NCBI GenBank assembly: GCA_025617375.2
Contig: JAMYGW020000007.1
Location: 310,001-374,000, forward strand
Direction: 5' to 3'
DNA: 64,000 bases
Origin: Acarospora socialis
Lineage: Eukaryota > Ascomycota > Lecanoromycetes > Acarosporales > Acarosporaceae
The position numbers and the translations under genes were made by a program. Under the pieces are notes generated by a model. It was not told the DNA's origin and ran no database searches. It saw only the letters and a program-made list of their open reading frames with translations. Numbering within the stretch: the stretch's first letter is position 1; each line of letters opens with the position of its first letter. Shown here one piece after another: positions 37,076 to 47,274 of the stretch.

Positions 37076-38590
37076 TGGAGGGGTGGGTCTATTTGACAGT
37101 TCACAAGGACTCAGTCGGCTCTGTCAGTGAGATTCGCCATTTGAGAACGATGCTTTGGATTACCGAAGGCCTCATGTTTATGACTTTTAACATCCTTTCT
37201 TTATCATTTTATTGCCACACTCTTTTGGACACGGTTACAGTTCGAATGATTTTCCTTGATTGCGACGTCCATATCTACCTCTTGCCTTTGAGCCAGGAAT
37301 CTCATTTGCGTCAACTGGTTGACTGAGGCAACATCTTGAAGATGATTACATAGATAATTCATGATAGCTAGTAACAATTGCAGGCAAATAACGTTCTACA
37401 CCTTGCAAGGTTGTGAACCCCTGTTCAGAGTGCTTGTGACTGAGAACCAGATACACACACTTTAGCGAATTCCTGGAACTTGATGCTCACATTCGCCGGT
37501 GGGCAAAGCATCCTTGCAGTGAAACTCCGTTGTAGGACAATCACTCTGACTCTATCCAGCTTGAACTCTCTTGCGTACATGTGCATTATAAATGGAACCT
37601 TACGGTTGTTCGTGGCGAGAGGACTCGCCTGTTCAAAAATGAACATTCTTGGCGGATCTGCCCAGGCTTCTAGGACCCGCAAGCTCGGCCGCCAGTCCCG
37701 CCTTTCCCGTGCTCACTCTACCCTAAGCATTAGGCACTCAGCTTTGGCCCTAGATACCCCGCTCTTCATTCTCCCAATGCACTGGACAATTCAACGAGAG
37801 ACCTGCTTTCCTGCTTTAGAACGGACTGCTAATCTACTCGAATAGGTGTTTCTCCCGAAACCAACAAACAACAATAGACACCACACGCCGATCTTCATAC
37901 GCTTCCAAGGCTCGGAACCCGGAAGCGAACAGTCCAGACTTCGTCTAAGAATGCAAGCCTAGCAAACCCAATTCATGTATGAGAGACAGCAGTCCAATTC
38001 CCTATATGCATGTCAGCATAGCTCGACTGCATTGTTCCTGACATGCACCGTACCTTTTGCTACCAACCAATCTAACTCGTATACCACACATCTGTCCGCG
38101 AGATGAAACACCCCTACCAGGCCCTCTGAGATGCCAAGCCCTGGTTCGCTTCGTGATCGACGTCGTACGGCAACAGGCCCCGTTTATGCAGCAAAACAGA
38201 ACCTGGAACTTTTACTTCCTTTTGCATTTGTCTACTCCACGATGACCTTTTTGGGCATTTTCTTCGACGATCTGTTCAGTGCCCGCAGGACGGGAGAGGG
38301 GCATTGGCAAATGTTGCAGGGTGGTGCAAGGGTTAGGGTCTGATATTTATACGAGATTAAAGGGTAATGGACCTCGTGTTGATGGTTCCGGATCACTGTT
38401 ATTACCCAGGGTGGAGGCAGGAAGAGTATAAAGAGTGGTTCATAGTCCACTGTCTCAACTCGGATTCATCGTGGACACCCTAACGTCTCCATTGGTCCAT
38501 TCCAACGCCCTCATTGTCCAACTTGGAACCCCACAACTACAGAAGCATCCGAACCTCCAACACCAATTCTCCAAAACACCTCCCTAAAAT
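37076..38590. other. Gene-poor intergenic region
   Basis: 1.5 kb; open frames on both strands around 37425-37845 show no family motifs. The right end is the promoter of the phospholipase gene, with a TATA-like box listed separately. Confidence 0.45.
38427..38433 (+). promoter_or_regulatory. TATA-like box upstream of the phospholipase gene
   Basis: TATAAAG about 160 bp before the ATG at 38591. Motif match only. Confidence 0.4.
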
Positions 38591-39079
38591 ATGTGGTCCT
38601 CCCTGAACCCCATCTTCCTCCTCTCCCTCCTCGTCTTCTCCTCTGCCTTCCCCATCACTCTCCCAACCATCACCTTCGAGCGCCGCTCCGTCGCCTCCGT
38701 CACTGACAACCTCCTTTTCGGCGTCTCGCTGTCGACCTTCCTAGCCGCCAAAGCGGCCCGCAACCCATCCTACCTCGACTGGACCGACGACGGCTGCTCC
38801 AGCTCGCCGGACAAGCCGTCAGGCTACAACTTCCTTGACAGCTGCAAGCGTCACGACTTTGGCTACCGGAACTATAAGAAGCAGAGCCGCTTCACCGAGG
38901 CCAATCGCGCGCGCATCGATCAGAATTTCAAGGACGATTTGTACAGGGAGTGTGCCAAGTACAGCGGCTGGCAGTCGTACAAGGGCGTCATCTGTCGCGG
39001 GATCGCGGATACTTATTACGATGCTGTGAGGGCGTTTGGTGGCTCTGGTGACCACATTCCGTTCATTCCGGGCGTTTGA
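38591..39079 (+). CDS. Secreted fungal phospholipase A2 (group XIV-like)
   Basis: Single exon, 162 aa. The N-terminal signal peptide (MWSSLNPIFLLSLLVFSSAFP) is followed by a short propeptide-like stretch (ERRS) and the prokaryotic/fungal PLA2 domain at about residues 55-150: LDWTDDGCSSSPDKPSGYNFLDSCKRHDFGYRNYKK. The HD pair in CKRHDFGYRN is the catalytic dyad, and the DGC region supplies calcium ligands. Four cysteines (DDGC, DSC, REC, VIC) could form the two disulfides of the family. Hydrolyses the sn-2 ester of phospholipids in related enzymes. Length is normal and nothing is missing. Biological role (nutrition, membrane remodelling or host interaction) cannot be told from sequence. Confidence 0.92.
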   Translation: MWSSLNPIFLLSLLVFSSAFPITLPTITFERRSVASVTDNLLFGVSLSTFLAAKAARNPSYLDWTDDGCSSSPDKPSGYNFLDSCKRHDFGYRNYKKQSRFTEANRARIDQNFKDDLYRECAKYSGWQSYKGVICRGIADTYYDAVRAFGGSGDHIPFIPGV

Positions 39080-40334
39080 GAGGTATGGGATAGGGATTGT
39101 GTTTGGAAGGGGACGTTTCTGGATATTGGGTTTCACACGGTTGATACCGAGTCAAATGTCATCTATAGAAATCTAGGCTGAGGCTAGGACCGGGCTCAAT
39201 ACTATCCCTAAAATATGAATCGTGCAAACTGCTTGGTTCTAAGTCGTAAGTGGATGCCAATATCTGAATCAGAGCAGTTTCATGACAGTTTCAACTGCTT
39301 TGTTGGAACTGTTTTCGTGCATTGAATGATGTGAATCAATTTCTAGCAGTGCTCAAAGTTATTGGGAAGCCCGTCGGCCCGAGGCCTACTCGGTAAGGTA
39401 TCGTGACTTTCCACGCACTACCTTACCGTAATCATTTATTTTAGCATCTCCAGAACAAAGGACAGCTTTTGTCTGTGAGGCCTTTTTGACCAAAAGTTCA
39501 CAAGCATCTTCATTCATAGCTATGTCCACAAATGACCCTCAAAGTCCGGGGGCGACATCTGAGGAGTGCATGTCCTTAGACTCTCTCCAATCTCTCCCTT
39601 ACAGAGCGGGGGAAGGTTCCTTTAAGAGCATCATGGCCTCTGCCCTTCAAACCACTCCTACTTCAGTTTACCTATAACAAATCCATTGAAGTGAGTTCAT
39701 CGCCCTGAGATAAGACATCGAAAGAAGATTGCTAATGATTCACCTTACAGCGGTGATGTCATGAAGTGCCTTGCTATGGCTTCGGTAGATTTGTAAAGAC
39801 ATAAATTCAGTTCTTGAGGTATCTTTGTGGCTGCAAAGGGCATAATTCCACGCTCTGGCGCAGTCGCAGCACACAGATCACGAACCAAACAACTCTTCTT
39901 CCTCATGCCAAACTCAGTATCTACACAAGACGTATGTGGCCTGCAAATGTCCAGTACACTTAGTGATAGAACTTTCAGAGACAGAAAGACCAAAAGGAGC
40001 CTATCATGATCTTATGTCTGTAAACAGCACTGCAAGAAGCAGCACTGCAAAGCCCACACGGCAGAGTCTAATTAAATTCATGCTTAAATGAAAAGTTTAT
40101 GTAGACAGCTAAGGAACGTAATGCTTCTGCAACACTGAGACGAAGCCCGTCAAGGACTAGCGTTCTCACTAGCGCAGGGCAGCTTTCCAGAGAGGCATGG
40201 AGCCATAACAGGTATCGAGCATCACGACTCCATCAACTTCAAGAAAACAGCATACCCCACAACTCTAAGAGCTCACATAACGATCAGTTATTCGTGTCAA
40301 GTACATCCCTACATCTATGCAAAGTGTCTTGCCA
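39080..40334. other. Gene-poor intergenic region
   Basis: 1.25 kb. Short frames at 39486-39677 (+) and 39745-39993 (-) have no recognised domain. Includes the inverted repeat at 39391-39428. Confidence 0.45.
39391..39428. repeat. 10-bp inverted repeat
   Basis: Arms CGGTAAGGTA (39391-39400) and TACCTTACCG (39419-39428), 18-bp spacer. It shares the AAGGTA/TACCTT core with the hairpin at 33746-33771. Confidence 0.7.
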
Positions 40335-41650
40335 ATGGACAAGGTTCAGTCTTTCGGGAAGAACCTGACGTAGGTGTCCTCTTATACTTGGTGGCATGAG
40401 CGACTGAGAATGGGATCATCAAAGGAGTACCGTTTCTGACGAGCTGTTCTTGTTATAGCGCCTCCTTCAGCCCTTTCGCAGCGCGGACTCAACAGTATGT
40501 GAAGGAACAGCTCGGTCAAGCTGAAGAGAAGGTACGCTTTGCGGTCTCCTTTGGAAGCCCCCCGCCTTGGGCTGCGAGACCGTTGTACAGCCGCTGCAGT
40601 TACTGATGTTAGGCTTGTTAGACCGAGCTGCCATCGGAATACATTGAACTAGAAAAGCGAGTGGATGCGTTGAAGCAGGTTCATCAAAAGCTATTGCAGG
40701 TCACGTATGTCTCGTGGGGAAAGCTGGCAAGCCACAGACATGTGCTAAACCTCTACATTAGATCACAATACACCAATGAAGCTTACGACTACCCTCCAAA
40801 CATCCGAGAGTCGTTCAATGACCTTGGCCGTACCATCACCGAAAAGGTCCACCTTCTCTCCAGCGCTACCTCTCCGGCAGAGGCTCAGGCAGCCTTGACT
40901 GCTCCGCCATCCGCCAAACCTCAACCCAAGACCTTCAACCACGCCATCGCCCGTGCTTCTCTTGCTGGTTCTCAACTCCTCACTCAAAGCAACCCAGCTG
41001 GCGGAGAGGATCCGCTCGCAACTGCACTTGAGAAATACGCTCTAGCCGAGGAGAAGGTTGGCGAAGCGAGGTTGGGGCAAGATGCGCAGATCCAGAACAG
41101 ATTCTTGGCTGGATGGACTACCACATTGAACACCAACTTGATGTTCGCGACGAGGGCGAGGAAGAACGTGGAGAACGCCAGGCTCATGTTAGACGCCGCA
41201 AAGGCAAAGGCAAAGAATGGAGGACGCGGCATGAACCCCGATACCGAGAGTTTGAGCGAGGAGGGCCGTGCTCTCGTCGAGCAAGCCGAGGACGAGTTCG
41301 TGGCCCAGACTGAGGAAGCGGTTGGTGTGATGAAGAATGTCCGTCCACCCTTGTACCTGTTCGACTTATGGATTGTTGCTGACGACGTTACAGGTCCTCG
41401 ATACCCCAGAACCCCTGAGGAACCTGGCAGACTTGATAGCGGCGCAGTTGGAGTTTCACAAGAAGGCTTATGAGATTCTGAGCGAATTGGCGCCAGTCGT
41501 GGATGGTTTACAAGTTGAACAGGAGGTCGGTCGCCATAAATCATATGATTCTTGATTGAATTGCTTCTAGTCCGTGCTCCATATCAACGAACAAGCTAAC
41601 TAAAAGTTTTCTTACAGTCTAACTACCGTAAAAGCCGCGAAGGGGCGTAA
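40335..41650 (+). CDS. BAR-domain protein, Gvp36-like
   Basis: Membrane-curvature protein; yeast Gvp36 works at Golgi/vesicle membranes. Five exons: 40335-40369, 40459-40531, 40622-41338, 41394-41525, 41618-41650; introns 55-92 bp, phases consistent, 329 aa. It begins MDKVQSFGKNLT|ASFSPFAARTQQYVKEQLGQAEEKTELPSEYIELEKRVDALKQVHQKLLQVT, an amphipathic front plus helix 1. Conserved helices continue with FNHAIARASLAGSQLL, KYALAEEKVGEARLGQDAQIQNRFLAGW and LADLIAAQLEFHKKAYEILSELAP. The last exon gives SNYRKSREGA. Intron 3 has a weak donor (GTCCGT) but joins MKN to VLDTPEPLRNL as the family requires. The first two and last exons are tiny. Confidence 0.9.
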
Positions 41651-42441
41651 AGCAGGCACCTTTTTTAGGCCGTCCATTCCTTATCCCCGCACATCAAGCT
41701 GGTGCCCCACGATTGAAACACTCTCTAAACGTCCTTTCATGTCTTACATGTTGGCGGTAACACGTGCGTGCTTGGGTTTGTGTGAAGTTGAAAGTTGTTA
41801 AGGCGTTTCTTCCCTGTGTGACTGTGGCCATCGTTGATTGATAAGTGCTACGTCAAATTGATGGTCAATGCGCTATTTCGGGAGACATTCCTCGCTCTAA
41901 CTAGTTATTGATTGAGGTGAGTTTCTTCCGCAATGTTGCTCGGAGTGTCCTTACGACAGGGAGTGGAATTGGGATGGGATGATTGGAGTGATCAATGACC
42001 GATAGAGGGAACAGCTCTCTATAACTTGGCGCTGACTAAGGTAAGGGTCCTTCGTATGAGCTATACCGTAGTTGGCACTTAAAAGCGAGTGTGTAGTCCT
42101 GTGTCACCAACATTTCACGGAAACGAGTTAGATCCATGCTGTTGTACCTTATCAGTTGTTATTCCGGAAAATAGACAGTCTATTTTGGGAGAGGGGTGGA
42201 GTCTAGAACAAATAGGCCGATGTCTTTCTACAGTGAAGCGTCCACAAGAGCGGGACACGGGAAGATGGGGTTGGGTTCCAAAACACAAACTGCAGCACAA
42301 GGGCAAGGCTGAGGACACGGCTGAAGACACGGCAGAGAGCCTCACGGTATATAAGACTTGAGACCTTTCTACAAATCTCATCGTCTTTTTCTTCGCTTCA
42401 GCTGTGTTTTAATTGCATGAGTTTGTTTCATTTGCTTGACC
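41651..42441. other. Intergenic region
   Basis: 791 bp between two genes on the same strand. It contains a TATA-like TATATAAG at 42348-42355, about 90 bp before the next ATG, preceded by short GACACGGC(T/A)GA repeats. Confidence 0.5.
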
Positions 42442-44122
42442 ATGTCTACCAACATGATGGGTTACGTGCCGGCACAATCACACGAAGCAGAGGGGAAGTC
42501 GTCTGGCAATGACTACTCAAACCCTCCGCCAATATATTACCCACCACCTCCATCCTACGCTCTGGCGACTCCGGAATACACGCCCCCTCCCATCCCAGCA
42601 CCGTACGGCAATACTCCCAGTTACCAGCCTCGTGATAGCTATTTCCCAGAAAAGCCATCATATCAACAACTTCAGCAGTCTCAGCAGCCTCGATGGCCGG
42701 TCTCTCCCGTGGCCCAACAGCAGGTATTCGGTCAACCACCCTGGCTCACAAATACCTATGGCGGCAATGCTTGTGTCCCTGCTCCATATCCTCCGCCAGC
42801 ACAATATCCCCCGCCCCCGCAATCTGCGTTGTCTCCACAGTTCTATCAACCTTCTCAGGCACCTGTGACGCCGCAATATACCCCGACGTCTCCGTTCCCT
42901 CCACAGGCTCAGATCCCTCCACCTTCATACCTCGTCCCTACGCCCGCAACCACTCCTACCGAACTTACGTCGACACAGCAGCTAGAAGATGCGAAGTCCA
43001 ACTGGGGAAAGCGGTTTGTCGGAAACACGCTTGCTGGGCGTGTCGTTCGAGCCAGCGTCCAGTCCGTCACTTCCACACTGACCCTGCCCATGTACTTATC
43101 ACCATGGGGAGACAATAATCCAGTCACCCTTCCCAATGTGCGCAAAAGAGATGCAGTACTTGTCGGCGCGTCTCATCTGGGCGTTGTCGGACTCGAGTCA
43201 GTCGCGCCCAGCGTTCTTGAATTCACTGGCACCGTCGTCGACGAAGCCATCAAATTCGGCACTTTACAATTAGCGGAGCAGGGCGTTGACGAAGGCATTT
43301 CGCAAATCACACCAGGAAAGCCCATCAAGGTCGTCAGGACCGCCAACGTCAAATCCATGCAAGCTCGCATCAAGCACAAGCTCATGGGCGTAGATGCGAA
43401 CATCCGGTTCGTCGGGGAATATCCAGCACGCCATCAAGCAGCATACGACAAGGGCTGGTTCTGCCCCTATCTGTACGCCAGCGGCCGCGCGCCATCGATA
43501 CCGCGAGCTAGGGATTTTGCAATCGCAGAACTCTCCGACCCAGGTCTGCGTGGTAAGTTTGCCATCCACTGCCGTGCCTCTCAAGCACTAACTGACAGAA
43601 GTATACGTAGCCGACGGCGACCTGGCTTCGAAACTACTATCCGTGATCGCCGAGGACGCGACGGTCACCGGACTCTGCGACACGAACCCCACGCACCACA
43701 TCAACTGCCCCCGTCTCCTCGTGCTCTTCCTCGGCATTTCTCCCTGGCGCAGCCAAGCGTGGTCGCAGGCCCGCAACCCCGGCGAAGCTAGACTGATGTT
43801 TCATCTACTGAACGGTATCCCCGCCGTTGTGCTCCCCGTCACGGCGCAAGCACCGATCTGTGCGTGGTCGCCGTGGACCCTGCAGCAGATGCACGGGGAT
43901 GAGTATAGCGCGGAGGCACAGTATCATGAGCTTTTCAATTATTTGCTCTCGATCGTCAGTCTTGGGCATGTCGAGGGGTCGGTGACCGCTTCCTACCAGG
44001 CGCTGCTGGGGACGGGGCTATGGTCGATGATTCAAAGTGCAAGGGGGACGAGGGCGGTTGCGGGCGATATTGGAAAGGTTGTGGATCTGAAGCGGGCGGG
44101 GATCGTCATGTTTAGGTATTGA
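42442..44122 (+). CDS. Unrecognised proline/tyrosine-rich protein
   Basis: Two exons (42442-43552, 43599-44122), 46-bp intron (GTAAGT..CTGACAG), 544 aa. The first about 170 residues are Pro/Tyr/Gln-rich (PPPIYYPPPPSYA, QYPPPPQSALSPQFYQP) and disordered. The remaining about 370 residues look folded: NWGKRFVGNTLAGRVVRASVQSVTSTLTLPMYLSPWGDN, YPARHQAAYDKGWFCPYLYASGRAP, HHINCPRLLVLFLGISPWRSQAWSQ, LFNYLLSIVSLGHVEG. I recognise no named domain; no signal peptide, no clear membrane span. Conserved-looking blocks and clean splicing support a real gene. The proline-rich arm suggests a scaffold binding SH3 or WW partners, which is inference. Start chosen at the ATG 42442 (MSTNMMGYVP). Confidence 0.8.
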
Positions 44123-44520
44123 TGGGTGGGCATTCTGTCGTGTTCTTGGGTTCTCCCTGGTGTCGGAGTCAGAGCTCTGCTAGGGATCAGTGTCTCCTGT
44201 GGCGTTTGCTTGTTTATATCCCTTTTCATCTTAGGGCATGCGGTCTTCTCAGAAGCTTCTCATCAAGGAACATAGGAATTTGGCCAGTTGATATGCTCAA
44301 GGTCAGTTTGTCATCTAAATTAAGAGATATTGTACGAATCGTACACGTTCATAACTATGAGCATAAGTTTGAACTCCCATTCTGATTCCCCAACACGCTG
44401 TAGCGATTAGTCAGCAACATATTCAACATCCAGCAACTGAGGAAACAACGGGCAATCGCCAAGAGACGGGTCATGGCTAGGAGTAGAAAGATGTAGAAGA
44501 GCACAGCTGCCGCGTTCATT
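44123..44520. other. Intergenic region
   Basis: 398 bp, 3' UTR and promoter; nothing else seen. Confidence 0.5.
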
Positions 44521-46653
44521 ATGGTCTTGAGTATACTCCGTCCTCCAAAAGCCGAAGCAACCCACCGCGCTCAAAGCCGCCGCAGTCTCTTCCGTTCCTC
44601 ATCATCCTCCCTCAAAGCGCCATCCTTTACTTCCAGCACAAATAGCGCCGCTTCCGGTGTTGTCACCGTCCCACAGTCCGGAAATGCCGCCTCCGAGGAA
44701 GACCCAGACCTCACTGAGCTCAACAACTCTCTCTCTGCCCTTGCAACCATCTTTCCAGATGTCCGCCCTGAGGTCTTCCGAGAAATGCTCCAGAGCTTTG
44801 GCGAGCAGAGCAGACTGCATGTGGTGGCGGAACAGCTGTTGAAACACAAGGCGGAATGGGTCAAGGGTAGATGGAAGGTCCCATCCACGGAGGCTGCGGT
44901 TGCCACGTTGTCTGTTGAGCCGGGCTACGAGGCTCGCGAGCGGGGCTCGATGGCCGGGAGAGCGAGGAAGGAGGAGGAACTGGTGCCGGTGGAAGAGCGG
45001 TTCAGGAGCGAAAGTTACAAGACTGCAGCCAGAGCGACATTATACCAGGAGTTTCGAGGGTTGAGTAGGAGTACGGTCGACGCGGTCTTGGCGGAACATA
45101 ACTACTTCTATACCGCTGCGAGGCCGACGCTGGTGGATATTGCTGCCAAAAGCTGGCGGATGAGTTTCAGTGCCTTCTTCTTTCGACGGAAGCGATCTAC
45201 GGATTTGGGCCTGGAGAAGCATCCGATGGTATTGTGGGACAGGCCCAGTGAGAGCGACGCACACCCGGTGCTGAAAGAAACTGGCTGCAAGGAGCTTGAT
45301 AACGAGCTTTACCGAACACTGCTTGAACCAGTACTGCGTCGGAGGCTCGAGGAGCAAGAAGCGGCCGACCGAGAAACCGCCTTACAGCTGAACGAAGAAC
45401 AGGCCGAGCAAGCCGAAGCCTTGTACGAGTGCGAATGCTGCTTCTCAGACACCACCTTCGAGCAGATGGTCTCATGTGACACTGGCAGCCACATCATCTG
45501 CTTCCGATGCATCCGCCACGCAGTCAGCGAAGCGCTTTTCGGACAAGGTTGGGGCCGGAATATCGACCACGAACGGGGCCAAGTCAAATGCCTGGCACCG
45601 ATGGTCGACACCGGCTGCGAGGGCTGCCTACCCCAAGCACTGGCGCAACGGGCCGTCAAAGAAGCCAAAAGCGGCACGGAAACATGGCGCAAGCTCGACG
45701 AGCGCCTCGGCGAAGAAGCCCTCCTCAAAAGCCGCGCCAAGCTCGTGCGCTGCCCCTTCTGCGCCTACGCCGAGATCGACGAGCTCTACCTACCGCCCGC
45801 GCAGCGACACTTTCGCCTCCGCCGCCGGCGCCTCATCCCCCTCCTCATCACGCTCATCCTGCTCCTCGACCTCCTCCCCATCCTCCTCCTCCTCGCCACC
45901 CTCTACTCTCTCCTCGCCCTCCTTCTCCCCACCCTGCAGCTCCGCTCCCTCCACACCCTCCTCACCACCTCCCTCTCCACCATCCGCGCCCGCACTTCCC
46001 GCTCCCCCAAATTCACCTGCCGCCACCCGCTCTGCCGCCGCGCCTCCTGCCTCCTCTGCGCCAAGCCCTGGACCGACATCCACGCCTGCGCCGAGCCCCC
46101 GCACGCCCTCGACCTCCGCACCACCGTCGAGGCCGCCCGCACCGCGGCCCTCAAACGCACCTGTCCCCGCTGCGCCCTCGCGTTCGTCAAGGCGTCCGGC
46201 TGCAACAAACTGACGTGTCTGTGTGGATATCAGATGTGCTATGTTTGTCGGAAGGGGCTGAATACGCCGCCGCATCGCGCGGGAGGCGTGGTCGGAGGCA
46301 GAGGCCAGGGCCGAGAGGGAGGAGGCGGTGGTGGAGGGGAAGGCGAAGGGTACCGCCATTTCTGTGACCATTTCCGCGTCAATGGCGGGCGTTGCGATAA
46401 GTGCGATCGCTGCGATCTGTATAAGGCCGAGGACGCGGACGTGTTGGTGAGGAGGGCGGGGGAGCGGGCGGAGAGGGAGTGGAGGGTTCGGGAGGGGATG
46501 GTGGGCGTTGTGGTGAATGGGACGGTGGGGGTGGGGACGGGGGCCATGGAGGGGGAGGACGAGAGGTGGTGGGAGTGGGATTGGCTGAAATGGGTGAGGG
46601 GCTGGACGGTGCAGGGTGTTGTGGATTGCGTTGTGGGGGCTTTGGTCGAGTAG
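44521..46653 (+). CDS. RBR (RING-IBR-RING) E3 ubiquitin ligase with hydrophobic insert, RNF216-like
   Basis: Single exon, 710 aa. Order: Ser-rich front; CUE-like helical segment at about residues 63-115 (LNNSLSALATIFPDVRPEVFREML..LKH), a ubiquitin-binding type; coiled segment; RING1 from about 303 (CECCFSDTTFEQMVSC..IICFRCIRHAVSEAL); then a strongly hydrophobic stretch at about 437-480 (LIPLLITLILLLDLLPILLLLATLYSLLALLLP), enough for one or two membrane spans; IBR at about 498 (FTCRHPLCRRASCLLCAKPW); RING2 at about 547 (CPRCALAFVKASGCNKLTCLCGYQMCYVCR) with the catalytic Cys in SGCNK. A CDHF..GGRCDKCDRCDLY cluster follows, as in RNF216/TRIAD3. The membrane stretch between RING1 and IBR is unusual and would split the ligase across or against a membrane. 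Alternative-frame open frames at 45476-46371 are shadows. Confidence 0.9.
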   Translation: MVLSILRPPKAEATHRAQSRRSLFRSSSSSLKAPSFTSSTNSAASGVVTVPQSGNAASEEDPDLTELNNSLSALATIFPDVRPEVFREMLQSFGEQSRLHVVAEQLLKHKAEWVKGRWKVPSTEAAVATLSVEPGYEARERGSMAGRARKEEELVPVEERFRSESYKTAARATLYQEFRGLSRSTVDAVLAEHNYFYTAARPTLVDIAAKSWRMSFSAFFFRRKRSTDLGLEKHPMVLWDRPSESDAHPVLKETGCKELDNELYRTLLEPVLRRRLEEQEAADRETALQLNEEQAEQAEALYECECCFSDTTFEQMVSCDTGSHIICFRCIRHAVSEALFGQGWGRNIDHERGQVKCLAPMVDTGCEGCLPQALAQRAVKEAKSGTETWRKLDERLGEEALLKSRAKLVRCPFCAYAEIDELYLPPAQRHFRLRRRRLIPLLITLILLLDLLPILLLLATLYSLLALLLPTLQLRSLHTLLTTSLSTIRARTSRSPKFTCRHPLCRRASCLLCAKPWTDIHACAEPPHALDLRTTVEAARTAALKRTCPRCALAFVKASGCNKLTCLCGYQMCYVCRKGLNTPPHRAGGVVGGRGQGREGGGGGGGEGEGYRHFCDHFRVNGGRCDKCDRCDLYKAEDADVLVRRAGERAEREWRVREGMVGVVVNGTVGVGTGAMEGEDERWWEWDWLKWVRGWTVQGVVDCVVGALVE

Positions 46654-47274
46654 GTTGGCTGGTTGTGAGATCTGGTGCGGTTTGGCGTAGGGGTCGTGGT
46701 TGCGTCTGTTCGTTGCAGGTGTTCGAGATGGGCATTGTGAGGGGTTGCTTTGGAGCGTGGAGTTGGTGTTTGTTTTTTCGTGGGCGAGGGATAAGCCGGT
46801 GGCGTCTAGGTGGCAAGCAGGCAGACAAGGAGGTGTTGGTGGAAGCAGTTAGTAGATTTGTCAGTCAAGGCACTACTCATCTCAAAGCCACTGAACTTAT
46901 TTTAGCGGCCTACAGAACGTTTCAGAGTCAATGGGTTCGAGCCGCTTGGGAGTATCCATTGCTCAAACATCGCTTCTGGGAGTAACGCTACTGAAAGCAA
47001 AGCACCCTATGCGCTAGATGTGGGTATACTGCAAGCCAGAAAACGCACCATCTCACCTTGAGCAGTACCCAGCCAGCAGACAGCCATACCAGGCCCCAAG
47101 CCACGCGAACGCCTCGCCAGCCAAAAGATCTAGCCAAATCAAATGCCCCATGCTATGCTATGTTACCCTCAGCTTATCAGTGTCATCCAAGCAACAAAAC
47201 GCGACGCCAAGAAGCCATGCAACCGCCCACGCCTCATCCATCGCCAATCCATATCTCCCACCGTAGAACAACCG
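46654..47274. other. Convergent intergenic region
   Basis: 621 bp between the 3' ends of the RBR and ECM11 genes; no gene seen. Confidence 0.5.

Noticed and set aside
45476-46547. Several 100-290 codon frames on both strands inside the RBR gene
   Set aside because: Low-complexity Pro/Ser/Arg or Glu/Gly translations created by codon bias of the real gene, which has clear RING, IBR and RING2 motifs.
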